Origin: Coriobacteriia bacterium
Lineage (GTDB): Bacteria; Actinomycetota; Coriobacteriia; Anaerosomatales; Anaerosomataceae
Assembly (NCBI GenBank): GCA_030655755.1
Contig: JAUSOQ010000059.1
Location: 1-54,416, forward strand
DNA: 54,416 nt
Direction of reading: 5' to 3'
This document shows, in pieces, positions 1 through 9,420 of this stretch. The number at the start of each line of letters is the position of its first letter. The first letter of the stretch is position 1. The position numbers were made by a program, and so were the translations under genes. The notes beneath the pieces were generated by a model. It was not told where the DNA came from, made no database searches, and saw nothing but the letters and a program-made list of their open reading frames with translations.

Positions 1-134
1 TCATGCCCGGTGACAACGTCGAGATCCGTGGTGAGCTCATCAACCCGATCGCGATGGAAGACGGCCTGCGCTTCGCTATCCGTGAAGGCGGTCGTACCGT
101 CGGCTCGGGTCGTGTGACGAAGATATTGAAGTAA
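1..134 (+). CDS. tuf: Elongation factor Tu, C-terminal end (partial)
   Basis: The window opens inside this gene; about 43 codons and the TAA stop are present. The readable tail runs from [12 protein letters not shown] through the conserved [13 protein letters not shown] to [10 protein letters not shown]. This is the last beta-barrel domain of EF-Tu, which delivers aminoacyl-tRNA to the ribosome. Its place 40 bases before rpsJ is the usual junction of the str and S10 operons. The start and GTPase domain lie outside the window, so only the family can be judged. Confidence 0.95.
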   Translation, partial: MPGDNVEIRGELINPIAMEDGLRFAIREGGRTVGSGRVTKILK

Positions 135-174
135 TCGAGGCGACTCGTTTCTTTTTGTGACGGAGGGTTGAGAG

Positions 175-483
175 TTGGCGAACCAGAAGATCAGGATTCG
201 GCTGAAGGCCTACGATCACGAGATCGTGGATCAGTCCACGAAGATGATCGTGGAAACAGCGCAGAAGACCGGTGCGAAGGTGGCGGGTCCTATTCCGCTT
301 CCGACCGAGCGGAATCTCTACTGCGTCATCCGTTCACCTCACGTGAACAAAGACAGCCGGGAGCACTTCGAGATGAAGACGCACAAGCGTCTCATCGACA
401 TTCTCGAGCCTACGCCCAAGACGGTCGACTCGCTGATGCGTCTTGACCTTCCAGCCGGCGTCGATATCGAGATCAAGCTGTAG
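175..483 (+). CDS. rpsJ: Small ribosomal subunit protein S10
   Basis: S10 is a 30S head protein, and in many bacteria it also acts in transcription antitermination as NusE. The 102 residues match the usual family length. The protein begins [16 protein letters not shown] and contains [10 protein letters not shown] and the [11 protein letters not shown] block typical of S10. The start is TTG, chosen because a GGAGGG ribosome binding site lies at 162-167 about seven bases upstream and no ATG fits the family's N-terminus. It is the first gene of the S10 cluster; 115 bases separate it from rplC. Confidence 0.97.
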   Translation: MANQKIRIRLKAYDHEIVDQSTKMIVETAQKTGAKVAGPIPLPTERNLYCVIRSPHVNKDSREHFEMKTHKRLIDILEPTPKTVDSLMRLDLPAGVDIEIKL

Positions 484-598
484 CAAGTCTATAAACCGGG
501 GTGCGTGAGCTCGCCGGTCAGTTGGAAGTGGTCCTCTGGGAAAGCGGCAACTCGTGCCACTTACCGCCCCAAGACCGCATGACGTAGAAGGTGGAATG

Positions 599-1219
599 AT
601 GGGAAAGGCGATACTCGGCAGGAAACTGGGGATGACCCAGGTCTGGAGCGATGACGACAGGTTGATACCTGTCACCGTCATCGAGGCCGGTCCTTGCGTC
701 GTCTCGCAGCTGCGCACGATCGCGAGGGATGGCTACAGTGCCATTCAGATCGCGTTCGGCGATATCAAGGAATCGAAAGTCAACAAGCCTATGAAGGGCC
801 ACTTCGCGAAGGCGGGCATCACCCCGAAGCGGTTCCTCTCGGAGATCCGGCTTGATGACGGTGAGAAGTTCAAGGTCGGCGAAGAGATCAAGGTCGACAT
901 CTTCGAGCCCGGTGCGCACATTCACGTGACCGGCACCAGCAAGGGTAAGGGTTTCGCGGGCGTCATCAAGCGTCACAACTTCAAGGGTGGTCCCGGGGGT
1001 CACGGTTCGCACTTTCACCGTGCACCTGGTTCTGTTGGTCAGTGTGCGACTCCCTCGCGCGTCTTCCGGGGGAAGAAGATGCCCGGCCACATGGGTAGCG
1101 AGACGGTCACCGTCCGCAATCTCGAGGTCGTGCGTGTCGATGTCGAGCAGAACCTTCTGCTCGTGAAGGGCGCCGTACCAGGTGGCAAGAACGGCCTTCT
1201 GACGATCCGTACCGCCTGA
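599..1219 (+). CDS. rplC: Large ribosomal subunit protein L3
   Basis: L3 is an early-assembly 50S protein that reaches into the peptidyl transferase centre. The protein starts MGKAILGRKLGMTQ, the standard L3 N-terminus, and carries the glycine- and histidine-rich loop with GGPGGHGSHFHRAPGS and the MPGHMGSE motif. Two ATG codons are adjacent at 596 and 599. I chose 599 because it gives better spacing from AAGGTGG just upstream and a family-like N-terminus. From 599 it is 206 residues long, normal for L3. A longer frame open to 554 has no supporting binding site. Confidence 0.96.
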   Translation: MGKAILGRKLGMTQVWSDDDRLIPVTVIEAGPCVVSQLRTIARDGYSAIQIAFGDIKESKVNKPMKGHFAKAGITPKRFLSEIRLDDGEKFKVGEEIKVDIFEPGAHIHVTGTSKGKGFAGVIKRHNFKGGPGGHGSHFHRAPGSVGQCATPSRVFRGKKMPGHMGSETVTVRNLEVVRVDVEQNLLLVKGAVPGGKNGLLTIRTA

Positions 1220-1250
1220 CCCACGCGGCAGGCTTTGCAAGGAGTGAACG

Positions 1251-1874
1251 ATGGCAACTGTTGAAGTGAAAGACATCTCGGGCAAGAAGGTGGGCGAGGC
1301 TCCTCTCGCTGACACCGTCTTCGCCATCGAGCCGAACACCTTCGCCATGCACCAGGTCGTGCGCAGCCAATTGGCGGCTCGTCGCCAGGGCACCGCGAAC
1401 ACCAAGACGCGCGGTCAAGTCCGCGGCGGTGGCGCGAAGCCGTGGCGGCAGAAGGGCACCGGGCGTGCCCGCCAGGGTACGATACGCGCCCCCCAGTGGG
1501 CGGGCGGCGGCGTGGTCTTCGGTCCGCACACACGCAGTTATGGATTCAAAGTGCCCAAGAAGCTCGTCAAGCTCGCCATGCGCAGTGCGCTTTCGGCGAA
1601 ACGAGCCGAAGACAACCTCCTCGTGATCGATGGTTTCGGTCTGACCGAGCCTTCGACCAAGATGGCTGCGGCCGTGCTCAAGGCTTTGGGTATCGAGAGT
1701 CGTGTGACCGTGGTTGTCGCCAACGATGACATGGTGGCGATCAAGTCGCTGCGCAATATCAACAAGGTGCGCGTGATCACCGCATCGGAAGCCAATACCT
1801 ACGACCTCATCGATAACGTATCCGTGCTCTTCACGAAGCCAGCTCTCGAGTGGCTCGAGGGGGTGCTCAAGTAA
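1251..1874 (+). CDS. rplD: Large ribosomal subunit protein L4
   Basis: L4 lines the peptide exit tunnel and binds 23S rRNA. The 207 residues include the basic tunnel loop with [23 protein letters not shown] and the following [13 protein letters not shown], the family hallmark. The binding site AAGGAG sits at 1239-1244, seven bases before the ATG. The TAA stop shares its last base with the ATG of rplW, so translation of the two is probably coupled. In some bacteria L4 represses its own operon; I saw no specific element showing that here. Confidence 0.97.
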   Translation: MATVEVKDISGKKVGEAPLADTVFAIEPNTFAMHQVVRSQLAARRQGTANTKTRGQVRGGGAKPWRQKGTGRARQGTIRAPQWAGGGVVFGPHTRSYGFKVPKKLVKLAMRSALSAKRAEDNLLVIDGFGLTEPSTKMAAAVLKALGIESRVTVVVANDDMVAIKSLRNINKVRVITASEANTYDLIDNVSVLFTKPALEWLEGVLK

Positions 1875-2161
1875 TGTACGACGCGCACAACGTCATCCTC
1901 CGGCCGATCGTGTCCGAGAAGTCTTACGCGCTCATGGAGCAGAATCGCTACACCTTTGAGGTGGAGCGACGCGCGACCAAGCCAGCGATCGCCCAGGCGA
2001 TCCAGGAGATATTCGGTGTGACGGTCACCAGGGTGAACACGATGACGGTCAACGGGAAGCCTCGCCGTCTGCGATACAACAAAGGTTTGACGCGCACATG
2101 GAAGAAGGCGGTCGTCACCATCAAGGCTGGCGACAAGATCGACTTCTTCGAAGGTCGCTAG
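1874..2161 (+). CDS. rplW: Large ribosomal subunit protein L23
   Basis: L23 sits at the tunnel exit and docks signal recognition particle and trigger factor. The 95-residue protein has the expected opening VILRPIVSEKSY and the MTVNGKPRRLR loop. The frame is open from 1850, but the start is placed at the ATG in the TAATG overlap with rplD because the L23 family begins just before the RPIVSEK motif. About 120 bases of structured leader separate it from rplB. Confidence 0.96.
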   Translation: MYDAHNVILRPIVSEKSYALMEQNRYTFEVERRATKPAIAQAIQEIFGVTVTRVNTMTVNGKPRRLRYNKGLTRTWKKAVVTIKAGDKIDFFEGR

Positions 2162-2210
2162 GCAAGTAGAGTACACGGACCGTCAGGGCACTCGCTCCAC
2201 GATGGAGCCG

Positions 2211-2233
2211 CCCGGCACCGTGGTAGGTCCGGG
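2211..2233 (+). promoter_or_regulatory. Hairpin in the rplW-rplB gap
   Basis: CCCGG at 2211-2215 pairs with CCGGG at 2229-2233, extended inward by ACC/GGT with one bulged base, leaving the loop GTGGTA. The same loop, closed by the same CC/GG pairs, recurs in the hairpin ahead of rpmJ at 12926-12961. It has no T-run, so it is not an ordinary terminator. A role in mRNA processing or ribosomal protein feedback is only a guess. Confidence 0.4.
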
Positions 2234-2283
2234 TTCGGGTCACTAGTCCCAGGTGGACCGGCGATCGGACGGAAGGAGAAATG

Positions 2284-3114
2284 ATGGGACTGAAGAGGTA
2301 CAAACCGACATCACCGGGACGTCGCTTCCAGACGGTGTCCGATTTTGCGGACATCACGAAGACGACGCCCGAGAAGTCGCTGCTCGAGCCGCTGCCCAAG
2401 AAGGGCGGTCGCAACAATAACGGCCGTATCACCACCCGTCACCAGGGCGGCGGCCACAAGAGGCGCTATCGCAAGATCGACTTTAAGCGCAACAAAGACG
2501 GCGTTCCTGCCAAGGTCGCTGCGATCGAGTACGACCCCAACCGGTCGGCTCGTATTGCACTGCTGCACTATGCCGACGGTGAGAAGCGCTATATCCTTGC
2601 GCCGCAGAAGCTCAGCGTCGGAGACACCGTGCAGTCTGGCCCTGACGCAGACATCAAGCCCGGAAACGCACTGCCGCTGGAGAACATCCCCACAGGTACC
2701 GTAGTACACGCGATCGAGATGCAGCCCGGTAAGGGTGCAGCGTTGGCGCGCTCGGCAGGTACATCCGCGCAGCTGATGGCCAAGGAAGGTCCTCATGCTA
2801 TCTTGCGCATGCCGTCCTCCGAGATGCGTATGCTTCCGCTGGGTTGCCGTGCCACCGTTGGTGTCGTCGGTAATGCCGAGCATGAAGGCATATCGATCGG
2901 TAAGGCCGGTCGTAACCGCTGGAAGGGTATTCGTCCGACGGTCCGTGGTACTGCGATGAACCCGGTCGACCACCCGCACGGTGGTGGCGAGGGCAAGAAC
3001 AAGACTGCCGGCCGTCATCCCGTTACGCCGTGGGGTGTCCCCACCAAGGGTCACCGCACGCGGCACAAGAAGAATGCGTCCGACCGGATGATCATCCGCC
3101 GTCGCAAGAAGTAG
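2284..3114 (+). CDS. rplB: Large ribosomal subunit protein L2
   Basis: L2 is needed for subunit association and peptidyl transferase activity. The 276-residue protein begins [14 protein letters not shown] and includes the conserved [11 protein letters not shown] and the C-terminal block [13 protein letters not shown], whose histidine is the one linked to catalysis in the family. ATG codons are adjacent at 2281 and 2284; AGGAG at 2274-2278 is better spaced for 2284. The next gene, rpsS, starts 27 bases after the TAG stop. Confidence 0.97.
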   Translation: MGLKRYKPTSPGRRFQTVSDFADITKTTPEKSLLEPLPKKGGRNNNGRITTRHQGGGHKRRYRKIDFKRNKDGVPAKVAAIEYDPNRSARIALLHYADGEKRYILAPQKLSVGDTVQSGPDADIKPGNALPLENIPTGTVVHAIEMQPGKGAALARSAGTSAQLMAKEGPHAILRMPSSEMRMLPLGCRATVGVVGNAEHEGISIGKAGRNRWKGIRPTVRGTAMNPVDHPHGGGEGKNKTAGRHPVTPWGVPTKGHRTRHKKNASDRMIIRRRKK

Positions 3115-3141
3115 CGCGGGCTAAGGAGCTGGAGCCAGATC

Positions 3142-3417
3142 ATGAGTAGAAGCTTGAAGAAAGGGCCATTCGTCCAGTCGCGCTTGCTGCAGCGCATCCA
3201 GGCGATGAACGAGGCCGGCGAGAAGAAGGTCATCAAGACGTGGTCGCGCGCATCCACTATCTTCCCGGAGATGGTCGGTCATACGATCGCGGTACACGAC
3301 GGCCGAAAGCATGTGCCGGTGTATGTCACCGAGTCCATGGTCGGTCACAAGTTTGGTGAGTTTGCGCCCACGCGTACATTCCGCGGGCACGCAGCTGATC
3401 GGAAGGTCAGGCGCTAG
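3142..3417 (+). CDS. rpsS: Small ribosomal subunit protein S19
   Basis: S19 binds the 30S head with S13 near the A site. The 91-residue protein opens [12 protein letters not shown] and carries [20 protein letters not shown], both standard. The last third, with [12 protein letters not shown], is complete. AAGGAGCTGGAG at 3123-3134 supplies the ribosome binding site before the ATG. Confidence 0.97.
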   Translation: MSRSLKKGPFVQSRLLQRIQAMNEAGEKKVIKTWSRASTIFPEMVGHTIAVHDGRKHVPVYVTESMVGHKFGEFAPTRTFRGHAADRKVRR

Positions 3418-3487
3418 CGCCTGAGGGTCCACGACCCGGAGAGCTCTGAGCGAGCATCGAGCCGGGTGACAGTCGGAGGAAGAGTAC

Positions 3488-3829
3488 ATGGAAGCCAAAG
3501 CAACAGCGAGATACGTGAGGGTGAGTGCGCGCAAGGCGCGACTCGTCATCGACCTCGTTCGCGGTAAGTCCGTGGCAGAGGCCGAGGCGATCTTGAAGTT
3601 CACGCCTCGTGCGGCAGCTGAGATCGTCGGCAAAGTGGTGCACAGCGCTGCGGCTAACGCCGAGAAGAACCTGAAGATCAAGCCTGAGACGTTGTATGTC
3701 TCAGAAGCGTACGTGAACGAGGGTCCTACCCTCAAGCGCATGCGTCCGCGTGCCATGGGCCGTGCTTCACGGATCAATAAGCGTACGAGTCACATCACAG
3801 TCGTCGTCAAGCAGCGAGAGGAGGCGTAG
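3488..3829 (+). CDS. rplV: Large ribosomal subunit protein L22
   Basis: L22 helps form the constriction of the peptide exit tunnel. The 113 residues contain the N-terminal [21 protein letters not shown] signature and the C-terminal beta-hairpin region with [15 protein letters not shown] that projects into the tunnel in known structures. A GGAGGAAGAG binding site lies at 3476-3485. It is followed after only four bases by rpsC, so the two are likely translated together. Confidence 0.97.
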   Translation: MEAKATARYVRVSARKARLVIDLVRGKSVAEAEAILKFTPRAAAEIVGKVVHSAAANAEKNLKIKPETLYVSEAYVNEGPTLKRMRPRAMGRASRINKRTSHITVVVKQREEA

Positions 3830-3833
3830 GGGT

Positions 3834-4556
3834 ATGGGCCAGAAGGTTCATCCTATCGGACTGCGGCTCGGCATCACCGAGGACTGGCGTTCCCGGTGGT
3901 TCGAAGGCAAGAACTACAGCAAGACTCTTGCCGAGGATATTGCAATCCGCAAGTACCTCCAGACGAAGCTTGCACGCGCTGCGGTGTCGCGTATCGACAT
4001 CCAGCGTAAGGGCGACAAGGTCATCGTCGAGCTCTACACTGCTCGTCCGGGCATCGTCATCGGCAAGAAAGGCGCCGAGGTCGACACGCTTCGCAAGGAA
4101 CTTGAGAAGCTTGGTGGCCGTTCGGTCACGGTGAACATCGTCGAGATCAAGCGTCCTGAGCTTGACGCTACGCTCGTCGCACAGAGCGTTGCCGAGCAGC
4201 TTGTCGGTCGCGTCTCGTTCCGCCGTGCGATGAAGAAGGCGGTCACGAGTGCCATGAAGAGTGGTGCCCCCGGCATCCGCATCCAGTGTTCCGGTCGCCT
4301 CGGTGGTGCAGAGATGGGTCGTCGTGAGTGGTATCGCGAGGGTCGTGTGCCGCTGCATACGCTGCGCGCCAAGATCGACTACGGAACCGCTACGGCTGTG
4401 ACCACCTTTGGTGGCATCGGCGTGAAGGTCTGGATCTACAAGGGCGATGTCATGCCCGGCCAGACCCAGACCGCCCTCGAGCAGGCGCCGGCTGAGCGTC
4501 AACGCCCGAGCCGCCCGAATCGCGGTCGTCGGCGTGAAGGTGAAGGGAGAAGCTAA
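3834..4556 (+). CDS. rpsC: Small ribosomal subunit protein S3
   Basis: S3 lines the mRNA entry channel of the 30S subunit. The 240-residue protein begins [14 protein letters not shown] and contains the KH domain motif [13 protein letters not shown] at about residues 70-82. The frame stays open from 3750, inside rplV, but the ATG at 3834 matches the invariant family start and follows GAGAGGAGG in the end of rplV. The tail is basic and rich in arginine and proline, a normal low-complexity extension for S3. Confidence 0.97.
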   Translation: MGQKVHPIGLRLGITEDWRSRWFEGKNYSKTLAEDIAIRKYLQTKLARAAVSRIDIQRKGDKVIVELYTARPGIVIGKKGAEVDTLRKELEKLGGRSVTVNIVEIKRPELDATLVAQSVAEQLVGRVSFRRAMKKAVTSAMKSGAPGIRIQCSGRLGGAEMGRREWYREGRVPLHTLRAKIDYGTATAVTTFGGIGVKVWIYKGDVMPGQTQTALEQAPAERQRPSRPNRGRRREGEGRS

Positions 4557-4557
4557 G

Positions 4558-4983
4558 ATGCTGCTGCCGAAGCGAGTGAAGCACCGCAAGGTGCAGCGCG
4601 GCTCCCGGAAGGGCGTCGCTAAGGGTGGGACCGAGGTGAACTTCGGTGACTTCGGGCTCAAGGCCCTCGAGCCGGCGTGGATCACGAACCGGCAGATCGA
4701 GGCCGCCCGTGTCGCCATGACCCGATATATGAAGCGTGGCGGTAAGGTCTGGATCAACATCTTCCCGGACAAGCCCATCACGCAGAAGCCTGCCGAGACC
4801 CGCATGGGCTCCGGCAAGGGCAACCCTGAGAAGTGGGTGGCTGTCGTTAAGCCCGGACGCATCATGTTCGAGATTGCTGGCGTCAGCGACGAGGTTGCGA
4901 AGGAAGCCATGCGCCTTGCCGCGCAGAAGCTTCCGATCAAGTGCAAGTTTGTCACGAGAGCCGATGCTGGCGGTGAGGCATAA
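4558..4983 (+). CDS. rplP: Large ribosomal subunit protein L16
   Basis: L16 contacts tRNA near the A site and completes 50S maturation. At 141 residues it has the usual size, starting [15 protein letters not shown] and containing [19 protein letters not shown] and the [17 protein letters not shown] stretch. The ATG is one base beyond the TAA of rpsC, with AAGGGAGAAG just upstream at 4543-4552. The frame is also open upstream within rpsC, but that segment resembles no L16. Confidence 0.97.
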   Translation: MLLPKRVKHRKVQRGSRKGVAKGGTEVNFGDFGLKALEPAWITNRQIEAARVAMTRYMKRGGKVWINIFPDKPITQKPAETRMGSGKGNPEKWVAVVKPGRIMFEIAGVSDEVAKEAMRLAAQKLPIKCKFVTRADAGGEA

Positions 4984-5196
4984 ATGAAAGCGACAGACAT
5001 CAAGGATCTTCAGGACAGTGAGTTGGTCGAGAAGATCAAGGAGTCCCGCGCGGAGCTGTTCAACCTCAGGTTCCAGCTTGCGACGGGTCAGCTGAGCAAC
5101 CCCCAGCGCATCAACGCCGTGAAGAAGAACATCGCCCGACTGCACACCGAGCTGCGTACCCGCGAGATCGATGCGGCCCGCAGCCAGGCGTCCTAG
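4984..5196 (+). CDS. rpmC: Large ribosomal subunit protein L29
   Basis: L29 is a small helical protein near the tunnel exit. The 70 residues show the [23 protein letters not shown] helix and the [20 protein letters not shown] helix that define the family. Its ATG directly follows the TAA of rplP, with a GGCGGTGAGG binding site inside the end of rplP. rpsQ follows after 18 bases. Confidence 0.96.
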   Translation: MKATDIKDLQDSELVEKIKESRAELFNLRFQLATGQLSNPQRINAVKKNIARLHTELRTREIDAARSQAS

Positions 5197-5214
5197 GGCG
5201 AGGAGGGACAAAGG

Positions 5215-5475
5215 ATGGACACCGTTCGTAACAGTCGCAAACAGCGGCAGGGAATAGTGGTTTCCGCAGCCGGCGACAAGACGTGCGTGGTGCTCGTGGA
5301 AGACCGCAAGAAGCACCCGCTGTACGGCAAGATGATGACTCACAGCACGAAGTTCCATGCGCACGATGAGGAGAACGTTGCAGAGGCTGGCGATCGCGTT
5401 GTCATCATGGAGACGCGTCCGATCTCCAAGCTGAAGCGCTGGCGTCTTGTCGAGATCGTGGAGAAGGCCAAGTAG
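5215..5475 (+). CDS. rpsQ: Small ribosomal subunit protein S17
   Basis: S17 is a primary 16S rRNA binder with an OB fold. The 86 residues contain [19 protein letters not shown], the [19 protein letters not shown] segment and the final [17 protein letters not shown] block, all diagnostic. GGAGGGACAAAGG precedes the ATG. It lies 18 bases after rpmC and 58 bases before rplN. Confidence 0.97.
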   Translation: MDTVRNSRKQRQGIVVSAAGDKTCVVLVEDRKKHPLYGKMMTHSTKFHAHDEENVAEAGDRVVIMETRPISKLKRWRLVEIVEKAK

Positions 5476-5533
5476 CACTGGTCCGCTCGGGCACGTCGAA
5501 CGGTCCGATGACCGGGAAGGTACGGAGGAGACA

Positions 5534-5902
5534 ATGATTCAAGCAGAAAGTCGGCTCAAGGTAGCTGACAACTCGGGTGCACGCCGGGTGCTCTGCATCA
5601 AGGTGCTGGGCGGCTCGAAGCGTCGCTATGCGCACGTCGGCGATACGATCGTGTGCACCGTGAAAGAGGCAACGCCGAACGGCGCCGTCAAGAAGGGTGA
5701 CGTCGTGAAGGCCGTTGTCGTGCGCACCAAGAAAGAGGTCCGTCGTCCCGACGGCAGCTACATCAAGTTTGACGAGAATGCCGCCGTCATCATCGACGCA
5801 CAGGGCAATCCCCGCGGCACCCGCATCTTCGGCCCCGTGGCGCGTGAGCTTCGTGATCGCAAGTTCATGAAGATAGTCTCGCTCGCGCCCGAGGTCCTTT
5901 AG
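5534..5902 (+). CDS. rplN: Large ribosomal subunit protein L14
   Basis: L14 lies at the subunit interface, where it contacts 16S rRNA and is the binding site of silencing factor RsfS. The 122-residue protein starts [17 protein letters not shown] and contains [19 protein letters not shown], both family signatures. CGGAGGAG at 5523-5530 fixes the ATG at 5534; the open frame extending back to 5447 overlaps rpsQ and is unsupported. Confidence 0.97.
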   Translation: MIQAESRLKVADNSGARRVLCIKVLGGSKRRYAHVGDTIVCTVKEATPNGAVKKGDVVKAVVVRTKKEVRRPDGSYIKFDENAAVIIDAQGNPRGTRIFGPVARELRDRKFMKIVSLAPEVL

Positions 5903-5916
5903 GAGGTTGTTCGAAC

Positions 5917-6240
5917 ATGGCGAAGTCGCTGACGATCCACAAGGGCGATAAGGTCCGGGTCATCGCCGGCAAGGACAAGGGCAAGGAAGGGAAGGTCCTT
6001 CGTGCCAATCCCCATGCCGAGCGCGTGGTCGTGGAGAACGTTCACATGATCAAAAAGCATTCACGCCCGAGCCAGAAGAACCCACAGGGCGGCATTATCG
6101 AGATGGAAGGCACGATCCACGTCTCGAGTGTGATGCTCGTGTGCCCGAGTTGCGGAGAACCCACGCGAGTGGGCCGCAGGCGCGAGGATGGCGTTCGTAC
6201 CCGCGTGTGCAAGAAGTGTGGCAAGGACATCGACAGGTAG
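5917..6240 (+). CDS. rplX: Large ribosomal subunit protein L24 with C-terminal zinc ribbon
   Basis: L24 nucleates 50S assembly. Residues 1-60 hold the KOW motif ([19 protein letters not shown]). The C-terminal part carries cysteines C76, C79, C98 and C101 as two CxxC pairs, so it should bind zinc. The length of 107 residues is normal for the zinc-bearing form. AGGAGGTTG at 5901-5909 overlaps the end of rplN and supplies the binding site, which suggests coupling. Confidence 0.96.
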   Translation: MAKSLTIHKGDKVRVIAGKDKGKEGKVLRANPHAERVVVENVHMIKKHSRPSQKNPQGGIIEMEGTIHVSSVMLVCPSCGEPTRVGRRREDGVRTRVCKKCGKDIDR

Positions 6241-6316
6241 TCGTCCGGCACCGTCGGACGCGAAGTCCCGCCGGGTCGGCAATCTGGCGGGCGCAGAGAA
6301 ACGAAGGGAAGAGGCA

Positions 6317-6859
6317 GTGACGCCACGACTCAAAGAGAAGTATCGGGACGAGGTCGTTCCCGGGCTCATCGAGAAGATGGGCTACGAGAACGTGCACCAG
6401 GTGCCCACGTTCGAGAAGATCGTGTTGAACATGGGCGTCGGCGCGGCCGTTCAGGACGCGAAAGCGCTCGATGCGGCCATGGTCGATCTGACTATCGTCA
6501 GTGGCCAGAAGCCAGCTATCACCCGTGCGAAGAAATCCATTGCTACGTTCAAGCTTCGCCAGGGTATGCCCATCGGCTGTAAGGTCACCCTTCGGGGCGA
6601 CCGTATGTGGGAGTTCATGGATCGTCTGCTTGCGACCGCTCTTCCGCGTATTCGTGACTTCCGTGGAATCAACCCGAAGTCGTTCGACGGGCGAGGCAAC
6701 TACTCACTCGGTGTCACCGAGCAACTGATCTTCCCCGAGATCGACTATGACAAGGTCGATCGCGTGCGGGGTCTCGACGTCACGTTCGTCACAAGTGCGA
6801 AGACAGACGAGGAGTGCCGTGCGCTGCTCGATGCGTTCGGTTTCCCGTTCAGTAAATAG
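6317..6859 (+). CDS. rplE: Large ribosomal subunit protein L5
   Basis: L5 binds 5S rRNA and contacts P-site tRNA. The start is GTG, giving 180 residues beginning with [16 protein letters not shown]; a frame open from 6188 overlaps rplX in another frame and is not L5-like. Signature segments are [30 protein letters not shown] and [30 protein letters not shown] lies just upstream of the GTG. A stable hairpin separates it from rpsN. Confidence 0.95.
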   Translation: MTPRLKEKYRDEVVPGLIEKMGYENVHQVPTFEKIVLNMGVGAAVQDAKALDAAMVDLTIVSGQKPAITRAKKSIATFKLRQGMPIGCKVTLRGDRMWEFMDRLLATALPRIRDFRGINPKSFDGRGNYSLGVTEQLIFPEIDYDKVDRVRGLDVTFVTSAKTDEECRALLDAFGFPFSK

Positions 6860-6867
6860 ATGAGCAC

Positions 6868-6896
6868 GAGCGGAACCGCAGCGAGCGGTACCGCTC
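6868..6896 (+). promoter_or_regulatory. Hairpin between rplE and rpsN
   Basis: GAGCGG at 6868-6873 and the following ACCGC pair with GCGGT and CCGCTC (ending 6896), broken by one A-A mismatch, around an AGCGA loop. No T-run follows, and AAGGAGG for rpsN lies four bases later. The structure may tune translation or mRNA stability; that is inference. Confidence 0.4.
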
Positions 6897-6914
6897 AGGC
6901 AAGGAGGTCACCCA

Positions 6915-7100
6915 GTGGCTAAAAAGTCAATGATCGCCAAGGCGAAGCGGAAGCCTAAGTTCTCCGTGCGTGCCGTGAGCCGCTGCAACCGTTGCGGTCG
7001 CCCGCGTGCGTACTTCCGAAAGTTTGGCCTGTGCCGCATATGTGTGCGCGAACTGGCCAGCCGCGGCGAGCTCCCCGGCGTGCGCAAGGCTAGCTGGTAG
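6915..7100 (+). CDS. rpsN: Small ribosomal subunit protein S14, zinc-binding (type Z)
   Basis: This short S14 has 61 residues and keeps all four zinc ligands, C24, C27, C40 and C43, so it is the C+ form rather than the longer zinc-free paralogue made under zinc starvation. It starts with GTG after AAGGAGGTCACCC at 6901-6913. The sequence [20 protein letters not shown] is the typical core. No second S14 gene is in the window. Confidence 0.97.
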   Translation: MAKKSMIAKAKRKPKFSVRAVSRCNRCGRPRAYFRKFGLCRICVRELASRGELPGVRKASW

Positions 7101-7202
7101 GCCGAGCAGTCACGTTGGGACCCAGCCGCCCGACAGGCGCTCCGGTCATGGGTCGGAGCGAACCGGCGGGACGGATGTCCCGGACCATAGGAGGAAAGAA
7201 AC

Positions 7203-7601
7203 ATGAGTATGACAGACCCCATCGCCGACATGCTGACACGGGTGCGCAACGCCAACTCGGCGTTCCAAGGCTCCGTGTCGATGCCGTCGTCGAAGAAGAT
7301 CGTGGAGATCGCTCGCATCATGAAGGAGGAGGGTTACGTCACCGACTTCATGGTGAAGCCCGCCGATCCGCAGGCGACCCTCGAGATCACACTGAAGTAT
7401 GGTCCGCGCAAGAAACGGACGATCACCGGTATTCGCCGTATCAGCAAGCCGGGTCTTCGCGTGTATGCGAAGAAGGATGAGCTGCCCCGTGTTCTTGGCG
7501 GACTCGGCATCGCGGTCATTTCGACATCACGCGGTGTCATGACCGAGAAGCAAGCACGTTCCGCCGGAGTCGGCGGCGAAGTCATAGCCTACATCTGGTA
7601 A
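7203..7601 (+). CDS. rpsH: Small ribosomal subunit protein S8
   Basis: S8 binds the central domain of 16S rRNA and, in E. coli, represses the spc operon. The 132 residues include [14 protein letters not shown] and the C-terminal [20 protein letters not shown] signature. The start is ATG after AGGAGGAAAGAAAC at 7190-7202. The 102-base gap after rpsN is GC-rich and contains several short inverted repeats but no gene. Confidence 0.97.
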   Translation: MSMTDPIADMLTRVRNANSAFQGSVSMPSSKKIVEIARIMKEEGYVTDFMVKPADPQATLEITLKYGPRKKRTITGIRRISKPGLRVYAKKDELPRVLGGLGIAVISTSRGVMTEKQARSAGVGGEVIAYIW

Positions 7602-7628
7602 CGGACGGACTGAGAAAGGAGCAAAGCC

Positions 7629-8165
7629 GTGTCTCGTATCGGCAAGCAGCCCATCCCGGTCCCGTCCGGGGTGGAAGTCATCATCAACGGGAGCGAGGTG
7701 ACGGTGAAGGGTCCCAAGGGCACCCTCAGCCAGACCTTCGTGAGTGATATGAGCATCGAGCTGGCAGACGACACGATTCTCGTGACCCGTCCGACCGACG
7801 AGCGGCGTCACCGCTCGTTGCATGGTCTTACGCGTACCCTGGTGGCGAACATGGTCATCGGTGTGTCCGAGGGTTATCGCAAGGATCTCGAGATCGTCGG
7901 CGTTGGCTATCGTGCGACACTGAAAGACGGCGATTTGGATCTGAGCCTCGGCTTCAGTCATCCGGTCATCGTCACCGCAGAGGAGGGCATCACCTTCGAG
8001 GTGCCCGCACCGACCAAGATCGGTATCACAGGTATCGACAAGCAGCGTGTCGGCCAGATTGCAGCTGAGATCCGCAAGATTCGTCCGCCGGAGCCCTACA
8101 AGGGTAAAGGTGTTCGATATGCAGGCGAGCACGTCCGCCGTAAGCTCGGCAAGGCCGCCAAGTAG
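7629..8165 (+). CDS. rplF: Large ribosomal subunit protein L6
   Basis: L6 sits near the factor-binding site. The 178 residues begin with [16 protein letters not shown] and end with the family signature [19 protein letters not shown]. The start codon is GTG, supported by AAAGGAGCAAAG at 7615-7626. The two-fold repeated L6 domain is complete. rplR follows after a 58-base gap. Confidence 0.97.
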   Translation: MSRIGKQPIPVPSGVEVIINGSEVTVKGPKGTLSQTFVSDMSIELADDTILVTRPTDERRHRSLHGLTRTLVANMVIGVSEGYRKDLEIVGVGYRATLKDGDLDLSLGFSHPVIVTAEEGITFEVPAPTKIGITGIDKQRVGQIAAEIRKIRPPEPYKGKGVRYAGEHVRRKLGKAAK

Positions 8166-8223
8166 CAGACAGCGAGCACGCGGCGAACGAGTCGCGTGAT
8201 AAGAGGAGAGTTAGGAAGCGATC

Positions 8224-8592
8224 ATGGACAAGATGAAGGCAAAGGCGGCAGGTCTCGCCCGCCGCCAGCGCAGAGTCCGGGGTAAGATCTCCGGTACTGC
8301 CGAGCGGCCACGCCTGCGTGTCACCCGCTCGAATGCGAACATCTACGCGCAACTCATCGATGACCTTTCCGGCACCACGCTGGTCGCGGCATCGTCGATC
8401 GATCTCGAGCTGCGCTCAAAGCCCGGGAACGGCTCCAACATCGAAGCCGCGAAGGCGGTCGGTGAACTGGTCGGTCGCAGGGCCCTCGATGCAGGTATCA
8501 AGACGGTCGTCTTCGATCGTGGCGGTCAGCTGTATCACGGCCGTGTGAAGTCACTTGCTGAGGGCGCGCGTAGCGCTGGCCTCGAGTTCTAA
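8224..8592 (+). CDS. rplR: Large ribosomal subunit protein L18
   Basis: L18 carries 5S rRNA to the 50S subunit together with L5. The 122-residue protein has the basic N-terminus ([20 protein letters not shown]), the [12 protein letters not shown] strand and the C-terminal [20 protein letters not shown] block typical of L18. AAGAGGAG at 8201-8208 is rather distant from the ATG, while TAGGAAGCG at 8212-8220 may serve as the closer binding site. Confidence 0.96.
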   Translation: MDKMKAKAAGLARRQRRVRGKISGTAERPRLRVTRSNANIYAQLIDDLSGTTLVAASSIDLELRSKPGNGSNIEAAKAVGELVGRRALDAGIKTVVFDRGGQLYHGRVKSLAEGARSAGLEF

Positions 8593-8607
8593 GGGAGAGG
8601 AATACGC

Positions 8608-9123
8608 ATGGCACGCGAAAGCAGTGGCGCTCCGGTCTCGGAGCTTCAGGAGAAGGTCGTCTACATCAACCGCGTATCGAAAGTCGTCAAGGGTGGGCGT
8701 CGGTTCTCTCTGACGGCCCTTGTGGTCGTGGGTGATGGTAAGGGTCGCGTGGGAGTCGGTCTTGGCAAAGCCGCCGAGGTGCCGATCGCGATCAAGAAGG
8801 GCGTCGAAGACGCGAAGAAGAACATGTTCACGTTCCCGCTTGTGGGCACGACGATACCGCATGCGATCCTCGGTGAGTTTGGCGCGGGGAAGGTCCTGCT
8901 CAAGCCGGCCGCTCCCGGTACCGGCGTCATCGCAGGTGGCCCGGTCCGTGCACTACTGGAGCTGGGTGGCGTCACCGATGTTCTCAGCAAGTCACTTGGC
9001 ACCAACAACGCCCTCAATATGGTGAAGGCGGCGGCCCAAGGACTCAAGGAACTCAGCAGCCCGGAAGACGTCGCCCGCAGGCGTGGCAAGACCGTGGGCC
9101 AGGTCTACGGTTGGGAGGAGTAG
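8608..9123 (+). CDS. rpsE: Small ribosomal subunit protein S5
   Basis: S5 takes part in mRNA unwinding and decoding fidelity. At 171 residues it contains the double-stranded RNA binding core ([20 protein letters not shown]), the [16 protein letters not shown] loop and the C-terminal [16 protein letters not shown] helix. GGGAGAGG at 8593-8600 precedes the ATG. It is followed after six bases by rpmD. Confidence 0.97.
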   Translation: MARESSGAPVSELQEKVVYINRVSKVVKGGRRFSLTALVVVGDGKGRVGVGLGKAAEVPIAIKKGVEDAKKNMFTFPLVGTTIPHAILGEFGAGKVLLKPAAPGTGVIAGGPVRALLELGGVTDVLSKSLGTNNALNMVKAAAQGLKELSSPEDVARRRGKTVGQVYGWEE

Positions 9124-9129
9124 TCTCCA

Positions 9130-9324
9130 ATGGCGAATGCAAGTGAGAAGATGCTCACGATCACTCAGGTCAAGAGCGGTATTGGTTTTCCGAAGGATCA
9201 GAAGGCCACCGTACGCGCATTGGGCCTGAAGCGGCTCCACGACACTGTCGTGCTGCCGGATAACCCGGCCGTGCGTGGCATGGTGTTCAAAGTGAAGCAC
9301 TTGTTGAAGGTCGAAGAGGCCTAG
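9130..9324 (+). CDS. rpmD: Large ribosomal subunit protein L30
   Basis: L30 is a small 50S protein of the type lacking in some bacteria but present here. The 64 residues contain [22 protein letters not shown] and the [22 protein letters not shown] segment that define the family. The start ATG follows GGGAGGAG in the end of rpsE at 9114-9121, so the pair is probably coupled. Confidence 0.95.
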   Translation: MANASEKMLTITQVKSGIGFPKDQKATVRALGLKRLHDTVVLPDNPAVRGMVFKVKHLLKVEEA

Positions 9325-9420
9325 ATCAGTACGGCGCATCACGCGCCACGAAACAGTCCGCCGGCGGCGAGCAGCCGGCGACCGGGAGACCATCCCGGTG
9401 GCGATATGGAGGAGAAGCAC

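Noticed and set aside
3807-5003. A 398-codon minus-strand open frame opposite rpsC and rplP
   Set aside because: It lies antisense to well-conserved ribosomal genes, shows no family motif and reflects GC-rich codon structure.
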